Source: an uncultured Clostridia bacterium
GTDB taxonomy: Bacteria > Bacillota > Clostridia > Oscillospirales > Acutalibacteraceae
Assembly (NCBI GenBank): GCA_947623175.1
Contig: CANQGK010000008.1
Location: 1-64,000 of the forward strand
Length of the DNA stretch: 64,000 nt
Reading direction: 5' to 3'
Shown here: piece by piece, positions 1 to 9,116 of the stretch
How positions within the stretch are numbered: position 1 is the stretch's first letter
Layout of the letters: each line of letters opens with the position of its first letter
Translations under genes and position numbers: made by a program
Notes under the pieces: generated by a model
Database searches by the model: none
The model's input: the letters and a program-made list of their open reading frames with translations, nothing else
What the model was told of the DNA's origin: nothing

Positions 1-33
1 CATGGGAATTTTTGTCATTTGTACAAATTTCAT
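1..33 (-). CDS. Leader upstream ORF, copy 1 (partial, runs off left edge)
   Basis: ATG at 33 on the minus strand sits 8 nt behind a perfect AGGAGG (42-47). The eleven visible codons read MKFVQMTKIPM and match the start of the leader ORF at 27621-27731 (MKNAQLTKIPM) and, more loosely, 43003-43089. The window ends just where the other two copies enter a poly-G tract. By analogy a SipW-type surface-protein gene should lie to the left of the window. Translation of the peptide is inferred, not shown. Confidence 0.45.
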   Translation of the reverse strand, partial: MKFVQMTKIPM

Positions 34-222
34 AGAGGAAGCCTCCTTTCTGTGTGTTTTTTCTTTAGCTTCATATCGACTTTACCTTTTCTCTCCCCTC
101 GTCTTTTGCAGAGCAAGGTCTGCAAAAGCCACCCCCCCTCGGCAGATGGGGGCAAGGCGCGCAAGCGCGCGCGGGGGAAATTCGGATATTTCGAATATAA
201 AGCTTATTTCCGCCTTTCGGCA

Positions 223-260
223 ATTCAAAAGCACGAAACCAAGCGCTCATGCCCTTGAAT
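223..260 (-). promoter_or_regulatory. Leader hairpin, copy 1
   Basis: Stem arms at 223-233 and 250-260 give 11 pairs (two G-U). The matching hairpin in leader copy 2 (28042-28088) keeps the stem although bases differ: one G-U here is G-C there, a small covariation sign for a structured RNA. Confidence 0.45.
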
Positions 261-322
261 CCCCGCCCGCATATTTTATGCGGCAACCGCTTTTTTATAA
301 TAGTGACCGATATACACAATAA

Positions 323-351
323 ATATTAGCATATCATTCCCGATTTTTCAA
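323..351 (-). promoter_or_regulatory. Promoter of leader copy 1
   Basis: On the minus strand TTGAAA (351-346), 17 bases, then TAATAT (328-323), with TG one base upstream of the -10 (extended -10). The same arrangement and surrounding bases recur at 28151-28179 and 43225-43253, upstream of two SipW-type genes. It should drive a gene lying left of the window. Confidence 0.6.
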
Positions 352-1310
352 TATTTTTTTGAAAAAAATACTTGTAAACCTTTTTGAAAAAATACTTGTA
401 AACCTGCACAAAATCGACGGATTTCTCTTTTTTGCCCTTTTCCCCACCATTTTCAAGCGGCGCCCGCCGCATATTATAAAGCCTCCCTTGCCTAAAGGGA
501 GGTGGCTTTTGCAGAGCTTTAGCTTCTGCAAAAGTCGGAGGGATTAACGGCGCTAAAGCAGAACTCTCAGCTTCGCGGGTAATCGGTAAAGTACCCTTAA
601 GTCGACCGCAGTCGACAGCCCCAATGTGCGCTTTGCGCACAAGGTAATAAGTAATATCGAATAGTGAAGAGGTGAATACAAGCGAAGCAGCATTGTTTTA
701 TAAGACTTTAGTACCTTCGCGGCTTTAGCCCCGTTAATCCCACCACCAACTAACGTTGGTCCCCCTCCCTTTAGGCAAGGGAGGCTTTGCGCAAAGCGAG
801 CTCATTATATCCGAATCTCCCTGCGCGCGTTTAGCGCGCCCTGCCTCCACCTGACGGGGGAGGTGGATTTTGCCGTAGGCAAAAGACGGAAGGAGAGAAA
901 AGGTAAATCTTGGAAGAAACTAAAATTTAAATTCAGCGTATCTGTAGCCTTTCTCTCCCTCAGTCGGCTACGCCGACAGCTCCCTCGTAAGCTGAGCCAA
1001 GGGCAGATCAAGCTTTTGCACCTCGGCATGAGAATATAACTTGTATTAAAATCGCAAACCATAAGCCTTTACTTTTTTTATTCGTCCGCAAAGCGGACAC
1101 CGAAATGTCTCGCGCAAGCGAGTGCTTCATTCTTCATGGCGCATAGCGCCGCTTCATGGTGCGCTCTGCGCACCGCTTCATTTTACATTGCGCCCTTGCC
1201 TCCACCTGACGGGGGAGGTGGCTTTGCCGTAGGCAAAGACGGAGGGAGAGAAAAAGTAAAGCCAAAATGCAACTAAAGTTTATAAGAAGAAGCTAAAGCT
1301 TTATAAAATA

Positions 1311-1341
1311 ATGCCGTGGCAAACAAAAATTGCCGCGGCAT
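1311..1341 (-). terminator. Rho-independent terminator of rny
   Basis: Arms 1311-1322 and 1330-1341 pair over 12 bp with one wobble around a short A/T loop. On the minus strand the stem is followed by a T-rich stretch, 9 bases past the rny stop codon. Confidence 0.75.
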
Positions 1342-1350
1342 TCGGTGATA

Positions 1351-2919
1351 TTATTTTGCATAATCAACCGCGCGGTTTTCGCGGATGACGTTTACTTTGA
1401 TTTGACCGGGATACTCCAGCTCGTTTTCGATGCGTTCGGCGATTTTATGAGACATAAGCACCATTTCATCATCGGAAACCTCGTCGGGATTAACTACGAT
1501 GCGAATTTCTCTGCCCGCCTGTATGGCGAAGGAGTTCTCGACTCCGCTGAAGGAATTGGCGATTTCCTCAAGCTTTTCGAGTCGCTTGATGTAGCTTTCG
1601 ATATTTTCTCTGCGCGCTCCGGGGCGGGCGGCGGAAATGGCGTCTGCCGCCTGTACGATAAAGGCGATGAGCGTTTTGGGCTCGGCGTCGCCGTGATGCG
1701 CCTGGATGGCGTTGACGATAATATCGTTCTCGTGATATTTTTTGGCAACCTCGACGCCGAGCTGAATATGCGAGCCCTCCTGCTCGTGGTCAAGCGCTTT
1801 GCCGATATCGTGCAAAAGTCCTGCGCGCTTTGCCATGGTGACGTCGGCGCCCATCTCGGCGGCAAGCAAGCCCGAAAGCTGGCAAACCTCCAAGGAATGG
1901 TTAAGCACGTTTTGACCGAAGCTCGTGCGATAACGCAGCTTACCGATAAGCTTTACGATTTCGGGGTGCAGGTTGTGAATGCCCGACTCGATCATCGCGC
2001 GCTCGCCCTCCTGCTTAATGGTAGCTTCGACCTCGGCGGTGGCTTTTGCCACAGTATCTTCAATTCTGCCCGGATGAATACGGCCGTCAAGTATCAATTT
2101 TTCGAGCGATAAGCGGGCGATCTCGCGCCTTACCGGATCAAAGCTCGAAATTGCGATAGCCTCGGGTGTATCGTCGATGATAAGATCAACGCCCGTCGCT
2201 ACCGAGAGCGCCCGTATGTTGCGGCCCTCACGACCGATTATTCTGCCCTTCATTTCGTCATTCGGCAGCGGTACCACCGAGACGGTTATTTCGGAAGAAT
2301 GATCCGCGGCACAGCGCTGAATTGCCTGGCCCAATATATTTTTGGCGATACGATCGGAATCTTCCTTTATTTGCTGCTCGTAATCCAAAATTTTAACGGC
2401 TTTTTCGTGGGTAAGCTCACCGTCGAGCAGATCCAGCAGGTGAGCCTTTGCCTGGTCCTTGGTAAAACCGGAAATTTTTTCAAGCAGATCCATCTGGCTT
2501 TGCTTGAGACGGTCGCATTCGTTTAATCTTTCGTCGATCTCCTTGGTTTTGGCGGTCAATTTTTCTTCTTTTGCTTCTAAGTTGTCGGTTTTTCGGTCAA
2601 GAGTTTCTTCCTTTTGCTGAATACGGTGCTCCTGACGCTGAATTTCCGAACGGCGTTCGCGGAGCTCCTTTTCGGTCTCCTGACGCAATTGGTGAATTTC
2701 ATCCTTTGCTTCGAGCAAAGCTTCTTTTTTTCTTGATTCGGCGGTTTTCATAGCGTCGCTTAAAATCCGTCTTGCTTCCTCCTCGGCAGAACCTATTGCG
2801 GACTCCGCCGATTTACGGCGATGTACGGAACCGGCGACAAAGCCGACTACCGCAAACAAGATCGCGACCACTCCGCCTACAATGTAGGGAATAAATGTGT
2901 AGGGAATAAATGGCTGCAT
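1351..2919 (-). CDS. rny: Ribonuclease Y
   Basis: Membrane-anchored endoribonuclease that starts mRNA turnover in Firmicutes. The protein has an N-terminal membrane helix (about residues 5-27), a long charged coiled coil (about 30-200), a KH domain with [10 protein letters not shown], and an HD hydrolase domain with the metal-binding LLHDIGKA motif. The ATG at 2919 gives 522 residues, the usual family length, and follows GGAGG by 6 bases. An upstream in-frame extension to 3009 is rejected because it would translate the structured leader. The gene lies alone between a terminator and a leader with possible pseudoknot (2941-2998). Family assignment is very secure. Confidence 0.97.
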   Translation of the reverse strand: MQPFIPYTFIPYIVGGVVAILFAVVGFVAGSVHRRKSAESAIGSAEEEARRILSDAMKTAESRKKEALLEAKDEIHQLRQETEKELRERRSEIQRQEHRIQQKEETLDRKTDNLEAKEEKLTAKTKEIDERLNECDRLKQSQMDLLEKISGFTKDQAKAHLLDLLDGELTHEKAVKILDYEQQIKEDSDRIAKNILGQAIQRCAADHSSEITVSVVPLPNDEMKGRIIGREGRNIRALSVATGVDLIIDDTPEAIAISSFDPVRREIARLSLEKLILDGRIHPGRIEDTVAKATAEVEATIKQEGERAMIESGIHNLHPEIVKLIGKLRYRTSFGQNVLNHSLEVCQLSGLLAAEMGADVTMAKRAGLLHDIGKALDHEQEGSHIQLGVEVAKKYHENDIIVNAIQAHHGDAEPKTLIAFIVQAADAISAARPGARRENIESYIKRLEKLEEIANSFSGVENSFAIQAGREIRIVVNPDEVSDDEMVLMSHKIAERIENELEYPGQIKVNVIRENRAVDYAK

Positions 2920-2940
2920 AATGCACCTCCTGTATAATAA

Positions 2941-2998
2941 ACACGGATTAACCCTTGCTTTTTGAGCCAAGGGTAACGGGGTCCGTGCGTCGCCCCGT
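2941..2998 (-). promoter_or_regulatory. Structured 5' leader of rny, possible H-type pseudoknot
   Basis: On the minus strand ACGGGG (2997-2992) pairs with CCCCGT (2980-2975). The loop contains CACGGA (2986-2981), which is complementary to TCCGTG (2946-2941). A separate hairpin, with arms 2947-2956 and 2966-2975, sits in between. The last pseudoknot strand ends about 10 bases before the AGGAGG of rny, so folding could affect ribosome access. Pairing is read from the sequence; the regulatory role is inferred and I recognise no known riboswitch class. Confidence 0.45.
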
Positions 2999-3117
2999 GA
3001 TATAATCAACTCTATTTAAAAGCGGCTCGCCAAATCCGCTTATAAAACATAAGCTAATATACTATAGCCCAAAGTGAATTTATCGATACAATTTTACCAC
3101 CAAACGCAAAATATGTC

Positions 3118-3146
3118 AAGATGTATATATTCATATTATACATCTT
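3118..3146. promoter_or_regulatory. Perfect palindrome, possible operator
   Basis: AAGATGTATA (3118-3127) and TATACATCTT (3137-3146) are exact inverted repeats separated by 9 bases, in the non-coding gap between the clpE terminator and the rny leader. It could be an operator for the rny promoter or a weak hairpin; no gene reads through it. Confidence 0.35.
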
Positions 3147-3166
3147 GGGCATTTTATTATTTTATT

Positions 3167-3211
3167 AAAAGCGAAGCCTTCACTCAAATACGCCGTGGAG
3201 GCTTCGCTTTT
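3167..3211 (-). terminator. Terminator after clpE
   Basis: A perfect 12-bp stem (3167-3178 with 3200-3211). On the minus strand it is followed by TTTT and more A/T. It lies directly after the clpE stop codon (3214) and would end the long ruvC-to-clpE transcript. Confidence 0.85.
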
Positions 3212-3213
3212 AA

Positions 3214-5526
3214 TTATGATCCGATAAAGTTTATTATGACCTCATCGTCCGCCGATATAAGGACGGTTTTTATACTGCCCTCGCTGTTTTCGACTATATA
3301 ATTGACTACTTTATCCTCGATTTCGCGGCGGATGGTGCTTCGAAGCTCTCTCGCGCCGCGTTTTTTGCCGGTGCATTTTTCGGCAAGCCGGCGGCAAACC
3401 TTTTCGTCGTACCTGACTTCGATAAGCCTTTCCGCCAAAGCATCCTTTAATTCGTCGAGCATCAAGGCGGCGATTTTCGCCATCGCTTCCTCGTCCAGCG
3501 GATTAAATACCACGATTTCGTCCACGCGGGCGATAAATTCGGGGCGCAAAAATTCCTCGAGCGCCTTAAGCGCCTTTTCCTTTGAAGCGTCCGCAACGGT
3601 TTTGCCGAAGCCCAAAAGGTTATCGCTCCGGTCGCTTCCCGCGTTGGAGGTCATAACCACTATCGTGTTTTCGAAATTGACTGTCCGCCCCTGCGCGTCG
3701 GTAATTCTGCCGTCGTCAAGAATTTGCAGTAAAATATTGAGCACGTCCGGGTGCGCCTTTTCGATTTCGTCGAAAAGTATTACCGAATAGGGCTTTCTGC
3801 GCACCTTTTCGGTAAGCTGGCCCGCCTCGTCGTAGCCGACGTATCCGGGAGGGGCGCCTATAATGCGCGATACCGAATGCTTCTCCATAAATTCCGACAT
3901 ATCGAGCCTTATGAGTGTCTCGGGAGTATCGAAAAGCTGCTCCGAAAGCACCTTTACAAGCTGGGTTTTACCCACGCCGGTAGGCCCTACGAAAATAAAC
4001 GAGGCGGGGCGGCGGATATTTCCGGTTTTTACCCGCGAACGCTTAACGGCGGACGCCACAAGTCGCGTCGCCTCGGTTTGACCTATGATCTTTTCGTTAA
4101 GCCGCGACTCCAATTCCGAAAGCTTCTTAAGATCGCTTTCTCTGACCTTAGCCGCCGGAATACCCGTCCACAGCTCTATTACCTTAGCTACGTCGGCGTC
4201 GGTGACGGGCTTGCCCATAACGGACGGGGAAAGCTCCCGAGACTGCTTTTCGAGCTTTTGAATTTCGGATTTTATTATAGCCTGCTTTTCGTAGTCGGGG
4301 TTTTCGATATCCGACTCCAAATTTTCCAATTCCTTTGAATATTCGTTAAGCTTTTTGTTGGCGGTATAAAGCTCGTCTGCCTTCTTATTTTCAAGACTCG
4401 CATAGGTGCACGCCTCGTCGAGCAGGTCGATAGCCTTATCGGGCAGATAACGGTCGGTAACGTATCTTTCCGAAAGCAAAACCACCTTTTTGATAATACT
4501 GTCGGGAACGGACACCTTATGATAATTTTCGTAACTGCTCTTGACGCCGAGCAGCATCTCCTCCGTCTCGCTTACGGAGGGCTCCTCTACGGTTACGGGC
4601 TGAAAACGCCTCTCGAGGGCGGCGTCTTTTTCGATATATTTGCGGTATTCCTTAAACGTAGTGGCGCCTATGACCTGAATTTCTCCGCGGGAAAGCGCCG
4701 GCTTCAAGATATTGGCGGCGTTCATGGAGCCCTCGGCGGAATCGCCCGCTCCCACGAGATTGTGGATTTCGTCGATAAAGAGTATTATGTTTCCCGCATG
4801 CTTTACTTCTTCCACCAATCCCTTTACCCGACTTTCAAACTGCCCCCTGAACTGCGTGCCGGCGACAAGCCCCGTAAGGTCGAGCAAGTAAATTTCCTTA
4901 TCGAGCAGTCTCGCGGGCGCGCTGCCGGTTGCGATTTTAAACGCCAAGCCCTCCGCAATGGCGGTTTTGCCGACGCCCGGCTCGCCTATAAGGCAGGGGT
5001 TGTTTTTGGTTCTGCGGGAAAGTATCTGTATAGTACGATAAAGCTCCTTTTCTCTGCCGATAATCGGGTCGATTTTGCCCGACGCCGCCTTTTCGTTTAA
5101 ATTGGTGCAATATTGCTCCAAAAATTTGCGGCGTTTCTTTTTGGATTTATCGCTCTTTTCACCTTTTTCGCCCTTCTCGCCTTTTTTGCCGGCAAAAACA
5201 TCGTCCTGCTCGCGCGACGGCTTTTCGCCGACGACGCTGTCGATCAATTTATTGAAAAACGGCATCGTGGGGGCGGAGGTAAAGTCGAGAGCCGCGTCGT
5301 TGTAAGGATCGTCGGTGTTCTCGTTTATGTACTCCGTAAACTGATCGCTCAATTGCTCGAGCTCCTCGTCGGATATATCCATTTTTTCAAGCAGATTGGT
5401 AATGGGCGTTACTCCCATTTCCTTTGCGCATATAATACAAAATCCCTCGGGATCCTTCTCCGGGTGTGCCATATCCGAAAGGAATACCACCGCGGGGCGC
5501 TTTTTACACTTTGAACAAAGTTGCAT
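3214..5526 (-). CDS. clpE: ClpE-type ATP-dependent Clp protease ATPase
   Basis: Hsp100 unfoldase expected to feed proteins to ClpP or to remodel aggregates. The N-terminus holds a zinc finger (Cys4, Cys7, Cys30, Cys33), the hallmark of ClpE rather than ClpC. An acidic region and a Lys/Glu/Gly-rich linker follow, then AAA module 1 (Walker A GEPGVGKT), a short coiled middle region, and AAA module 2 (GPTGVGKT, Walker B ILFDEIEKAH). There is no double Clp_N domain. The length of 770 residues is somewhat above typical ClpE. It sits 38 bases behind cvpA with a GAGGAG site. No CtsR operator was seen in that gap, so it is probably read through from upstream. Confidence 0.9.
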   Translation of the reverse strand: MQLCSKCKKRPAVVFLSDMAHPEKDPEGFCIICAKEMGVTPITNLLEKMDISDEELEQLSDQFTEYINENTDDPYNDAALDFTSAPTMPFFNKLIDSVVGEKPSREQDDVFAGKKGEKGEKGEKSDKSKKKRRKFLEQYCTNLNEKAASGKIDPIIGREKELYRTIQILSRRTKNNPCLIGEPGVGKTAIAEGLAFKIATGSAPARLLDKEIYLLDLTGLVAGTQFRGQFESRVKGLVEEVKHAGNIILFIDEIHNLVGAGDSAEGSMNAANILKPALSRGEIQVIGATTFKEYRKYIEKDAALERRFQPVTVEEPSVSETEEMLLGVKSSYENYHKVSVPDSIIKKVVLLSERYVTDRYLPDKAIDLLDEACTYASLENKKADELYTANKKLNEYSKELENLESDIENPDYEKQAIIKSEIQKLEKQSRELSPSVMGKPVTDADVAKVIELWTGIPAAKVRESDLKKLSELESRLNEKIIGQTEATRLVASAVKRSRVKTGNIRRPASFIFVGPTGVGKTQLVKVLSEQLFDTPETLIRLDMSEFMEKHSVSRIIGAPPGYVGYDEAGQLTEKVRRKPYSVILFDEIEKAHPDVLNILLQILDDGRITDAQGRTVNFENTIVVMTSNAGSDRSDNLLGFGKTVADASKEKALKALEEFLRPEFIARVDEIVVFNPLDEEAMAKIAALMLDELKDALAERLIEVRYDEKVCRRLAEKCTGKKRGARELRSTIRREIEDKVVNYIVENSEGSIKTVLISADDEVIINFIGS

Positions 5527-5564
5527 TTTTATAACTCCTCGGAAACTAATTTAAAATCTGAAAA

Positions 5565-6272
5565 TCAAAGGGCGGGAAAAAATTCAAACGGACTCGCTTG
5601 CGCAAAAAACTTAAAAATATACGACTGCGCGATATTTTCCCGGGTGAAGATCCAAAAACCGTCCTTTGTAAGGGTGATTATAACCGATATTACCGATACG
5701 AACAGGGCGGCGAACATTATTCCCTTTAAAAGACCTACCGCTCCGCCCAATATCCGGTTAAGGGTGCCGACAAGTCTGAAGCTGAACAATCGGTTCACAA
5801 GCCTTGCGATTATCCTCACGACGAAAAGCAGAACGGTGAGCATTATAAGCGCGTAACAAAGACTTATGAATTTTGATACCGCGGGCTTTATCGCGTTTTG
5901 TGATACGGCTTCGGCGGCAGCCTTCGAATATCCCGCCGCATCCCCGCCGCTCACGGCGTCGCCGAGGGCTTGCTTGGTTATGCCGAAGCTCTCCGCGTTG
6001 TTTACGATATAATCCGGCAGCGCATCCCAGGTTTTATCGACAAAATCGTTTATATTTTCTATTCCGCCGTTTTGCGCCGCCTGTAAAATCGGCGGCTCAA
6101 TTATTTTATCATAAGTCAGCTTACCTAATGGTGTACTAATTGTAAACGATAACGCAATTGCCAAAATATATCCGGCAAATTCTATTACCGTCCGCACAAA
6201 ACCGCGCCTTGCCGAAAGAAAAACAAACAAAACGATAATAAGTATAATTATCAAATCAAGAAGGTAATACAT
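5565..6272 (-). CDS. CvpA-family membrane protein
   Basis: 235 residues with four hydrophobic segments: two at the N-terminus (about 1-50) and two in the C-terminal half (about 135-200), separated by a soluble loop. The start MYYLLDLIIILIIV and the RRGFVR motif are typical of the CvpA (colicin V production) family. The biochemical role of this family is unsettled. It starts 3 bases after the DUF5711 gene, which often accompanies CvpA genes in Clostridia, suggesting a joint envelope function. Confidence 0.85.
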   Translation of the reverse strand: MYYLLDLIIILIIVLFVFLSARRGFVRTVIEFAGYILAIALSFTISTPLGKLTYDKIIEPPILQAAQNGGIENINDFVDKTWDALPDYIVNNAESFGITKQALGDAVSGGDAAGYSKAAAEAVSQNAIKPAVSKFISLCYALIMLTVLLFVVRIIARLVNRLFSFRLVGTLNRILGGAVGLLKGIMFAALFVSVISVIITLTKDGFWIFTRENIAQSYIFKFFAQASPFEFFPAL

Positions 6273-6275
6273 AAT

Positions 6276-7553
6276 TTACTCCGATTTTAATTTTATTTTT
6301 TCGATTCTGTTGTCGGTAATGACCGCCACGGTGCTGTCGGCGGTTACGATTATCCGCACGGCGCCGAACCCGCAGGAGGCCTTTTTTAAAACCGCTCCGT
6401 CTCTCCCCAATACCATAAGGTCGGTATCGCTCATACAATATATGCTGCCGCCGTGTGAAGCAAGGTCGGTTACCGTTCCCTTAAAGGCGGCTTCGTACTG
6501 CTTTTGACCGGTTTTCGAAAAAACGGCTATGCGGTTGTCGGTTTTATCGTTTTTGCGGTTGAATACCGCGACGAAATTATTTTTATCCGCTCTGAAAATC
6601 GAGAGCGAGTAATCGTTTTTGTATTCGCTTTTTTTATAGTCGGACCATTTTATAAACTCTATCGAATTTTCCGTAGCCGCGGTAAATACCCTCTTAGCCG
6701 TGCTGTCGATGTTGTAAATAAGCGTATTGTCCAAATCTTCCGAGTATTCGGGCGTGGCGGATTTAAAGCTTAACACGCTCAAATTCGATTTGTATTTGCC
6801 GTTTTCCGATTTAAAGGAGGATATCGCCATTTTTTTGCCGTTTGGCGATAAGGCGACATTGTTTACGATATTTTCCGCCGAGTACCATTCGTAAAGCATT
6901 TTGCCGTTTTTGGCGTATACCGTGACCTCGCAGGTGTATTTTTCCGACCGCGTCGCAAAGGCGTAAGCCCCTGAATCGGAAATGTTTGCGGTTATAATGT
7001 TTTTTTCGGTATCGATGCTCTCCTTCAGCCCTCCGAGGGTAAAAATCATAGCCTTTGTGCCGTTTTGCTCAAAGACCAGGGCGCGCGACGCCGAGGTTTT
7101 GATTATCGGATTTTCAAAGCCGTGCGGATAGGAAAAAAGCGTTTTGCCCGCATTCGTATAGGCGCTTACGTAATTGTTGCCGAGCACGTACGTGTAGGCG
7201 CCGCGGTTTACGGCGTTAAGGGTTCGGTTTCCGTCAAGATCTATAGGATAGCTTCCCCCTCCCGCAAGGGATGCCGCGTTTGAAGCCCACTCAAAAACCC
7301 CCATCGGCAGCGCCAATTGCAAAATGCCGAAAATCAGCGCGGCGATAAGTATCACGCTCGCCCAAAGCCTTAAGCGTCTCACCTTTTCAAAGCGCTTGCC
7401 CTTTACCACCTTCATATTCGTATTTACGGTGGTTTTACGGTATTTCTCGGCGGGAGTCATTTCGATATTTTCCTTTTGCTTTGCCGCTTTTTGCTTTTTC
7501 GGCTTCGGCGCCGACAGCGTTATGCCATGCTTTTTCTTTCTGTAATCGGGCAT
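6276..7553 (-). CDS. DUF5711-family membrane-anchored beta-propeller-like protein
   Basis: 425 residues. A basic cytoplasmic N-terminus (about 1-63) is followed by one membrane helix (about 64-90), then a large extracytoplasmic region of repeated short beta-strand units. Units such as YAKNGKMLYEW, FSKTGQKQYEA and LGRDGAVLKKA recall WD40/PQQ propeller blades. I recognise it as the DUF5711 type; no enzymatic motif is visible. It is tightly coupled to cvpA (3-base gap) and follows truA by 22 bases. Confidence 0.75.
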   Translation of the reverse strand: MPDYRKKKHGITLSAPKPKKQKAAKQKENIEMTPAEKYRKTTVNTNMKVVKGKRFEKVRRLRLWASVILIAALIFGILQLALPMGVFEWASNAASLAGGGSYPIDLDGNRTLNAVNRGAYTYVLGNNYVSAYTNAGKTLFSYPHGFENPIIKTSASRALVFEQNGTKAMIFTLGGLKESIDTEKNIITANISDSGAYAFATRSEKYTCEVTVYAKNGKMLYEWYSAENIVNNVALSPNGKKMAISSFKSENGKYKSNLSVLSFKSATPEYSEDLDNTLIYNIDSTAKRVFTAATENSIEFIKWSDYKKSEYKNDYSLSIFRADKNNFVAVFNRKNDKTDNRIAVFSKTGQKQYEAAFKGTVTDLASHGGSIYCMSDTDLMVLGRDGAVLKKASCGFGAVRIIVTADSTVAVITDNRIEKIKLKSE

Positions 7554-7575
7554 TGTATCACCTTGAAATTATATT

Positions 7576-8310
7576 TTAATAAAATACCTTTTCTAAAACA
7601 AGTCCTTTGGCGGGCGCGGTAATCCCCGCCTTGTCGCGGTTTTTCGACTCAAAAATCTCCCCCGTGCTTTCGGGAGCTATACTTCCGTCGGATACCCAAA
7701 CCGCCGTGCCGACGATTATTCTCACCATATTGTATAAAAATCCGTTTGCGGTAATGTAAAGCGAAATCATATCGCCTTTTTTTTCGACGTGACATTCGCT
7801 TACCGTGCGCACCGTGTCGGTAACGCTCCTTTTTGAGGACGAAAAGGCGGAAAAATCATGCGTGCCCACGATTTTTTTGCAAAATTCGTTCATTTTGCCG
7901 ACGTCAAGCTCCCGCTCGATCTGCCAAACGTAGCGGGATAAAAAGGGATCCTTCCTGCCGCCCGTCAAAATCCTGTAAACATAAGTTTTGCCCTTGGCGT
8001 CGTACCGGGCGTGAAAATCGGGAGGAACCTCTTTATAACCCGTCACCGCTATATCCTGCGGCAAAAGGGCGTTTAAGCCCTTTAAAAACGCCGAGGGCGG
8101 GATATTATCCCCGCAGTCCGCATGACAGCAAAATTCCTTCGCGTGGACGCCGGCGTCGGTGCGGCTGCAGCCGGTAACCGCAGTCTTTACGCCGAGCAAT
8201 TTTTCGAGCGAATTTGATAAAACCTGTTGGACGGTAACGCCGTTCGGCTGTATCTGCCAGCCGTGATAATCGGTGCCGTCGTAGCTTAAGGTAAGTAATA
8301 CTCTTTTCAT
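7576..8310 (-). CDS. truA: tRNA pseudouridine synthase A
   Basis: Converts uridines 38-40 of the tRNA anticodon arm to pseudouridine. The catalytic Asp is in CSRTDAGVHA, and the family motif DGTDYHGWQIQ is near the N-terminus. The ATG at 8310 gives 244 residues and overlaps the ecfT stop codon in an ATGA junction, implying translational coupling. The longer frame to 8343 is not needed. truA directly after ecfT is a common Firmicutes arrangement. Confidence 0.96.
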   Translation of the reverse strand: MKRVLLTLSYDGTDYHGWQIQPNGVTVQQVLSNSLEKLLGVKTAVTGCSRTDAGVHAKEFCCHADCGDNIPPSAFLKGLNALLPQDIAVTGYKEVPPDFHARYDAKGKTYVYRILTGGRKDPFLSRYVWQIERELDVGKMNEFCKKIVGTHDFSAFSSSKRSVTDTVRTVSECHVEKKGDMISLYITANGFLYNMVRIIVGTAVWVSDGSIAPESTGEIFESKNRDKAGITAPAKGLVLEKVFY

Positions 8311-9116
8311 ATTAAAACGTTCAACAATATAATTCCGGCACAAAGTATAGCGGAATATATGCTCATCCGCAAATCAATAACCGACAGCTTCATCCGTTTC
8401 ATACGGGTTTTGCCCTCTCCGCCGTTGTAACAGCGGCACTCCATAGCCTCCGCCAATTCGTAAGCCCGCCTCACCGACGACATAAGCAGCGGAATAAGTA
8501 TCGGCACAAGCGCTTTTACCCGTTCTATCAAATTTCCGCTCTCGATATCCGCTCCGCGCGCCTTTTGGGCGTTCATTATTTTTTCGGCTTCCTCGATGAG
8601 GGTGGGGATAAACCTTAAAGCTATCGTCATCATCATAGCGAGGGTATGCACCGCGGATTTAAGCCCTATATATTTAAGCGGCGAGCAAAGGCTCTCAATA
8701 GCGTCGGTCAGATCGTTGGGAGTGGTGGTGTAGGTAAGCACCGAGCTTATTAAAATAAGCAGAATGATCCTAAGCGAGGTAAATACCGCCCGGTAAACCC
8801 CCGCCGTGGTTATGCTTATTTTCCAAAAGGAAAGCAAAACCGTACCCTTACTGCTGTAAAAAAGATTGATCACCGCCGTAAAAATGAGGATCGGCAAAAT
8901 CGCCTTCATATTTTTAAGATACATCTTTAAGGGAACGCGCGACACCAAAAGCACCGCCAAAACCGACAGCGCGGAAAATATAAGCGCGTAGATGTTGTTC
9001 GACAGAAAAATAAATACTATCAAAATAAAGGTCAAAACTATTTTTACCCGCGGGTCGGTACGGTGTATCGGCGAACGGCTTTCGTAATACTGACCGAAGG
9101 TTATGTCGTTAAGCAT
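8307..9116 (-). CDS. ecfT: Energy-coupling factor transporter transmembrane protein EcfT
   Basis: Membrane scaffold of group II ECF vitamin/metal importers; it couples the two ATPases to exchangeable substrate-binding S components. 269 residues, about five or six hydrophobic segments. The two cytoplasmic coupling motifs are visible: QKARGAD (about residue 185) and the ECRCYNGGEGKTR region near the C-terminus. It overlaps ecfA2 by 8 bases and truA by 4. No S component is encoded nearby, consistent with a shared module serving S proteins elsewhere. Confidence 0.95.
   Translation of the reverse strand: MLNDITFGQYYESRSPIHRTDPRVKIVLTFILIVFIFLSNNIYALIFSALSVLAVLLVSRVPLKMYLKNMKAILPILIFTAVINLFYSSKGTVLLSFWKISITTAGVYRAVFTSLRIILLILISSVLTYTTTPNDLTDAIESLCSPLKYIGLKSAVHTLAMMMTIALRFIPTLIEEAEKIMNAQKARGADIESGNLIERVKALVPILIPLLMSSVRRAYELAEAMECRCYNGGEGKTRMKRMKLSVIDLRMSIYSAILCAGIILLNVLI

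Larger units (their letters stand above)
60..1300. repeat. Intergenic repeat cluster 1 (families A, B and C)
   Basis: No convincing gene. A family-B half element lies near 94-175. A complete family-A element with inverted ends spans 481-785. Further family-B halves lie near 800-905, 950-1010 and 1195-1255. A family-C block (about 1012-1190), containing the GTCCGC...GCGGAC palindrome, recurs almost unchanged at about 35555-35740. Family A ends in the palindrome CCTCCCTT-gccta-AAGGGAGG; family B ends in CTTTACCTTTTCTCTCCC. Short ORFs here read through the repeats and are not credible. Confidence 0.85.

Noticed and set aside
1330-2112. Long plus-strand ORF opposite rny
   Set aside because: It is the antisense shadow of the rny coding region, has no ribosome site and no family motifs. 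The same applies to many ORFs opposite clpE, the permeases and the large secreted proteins.
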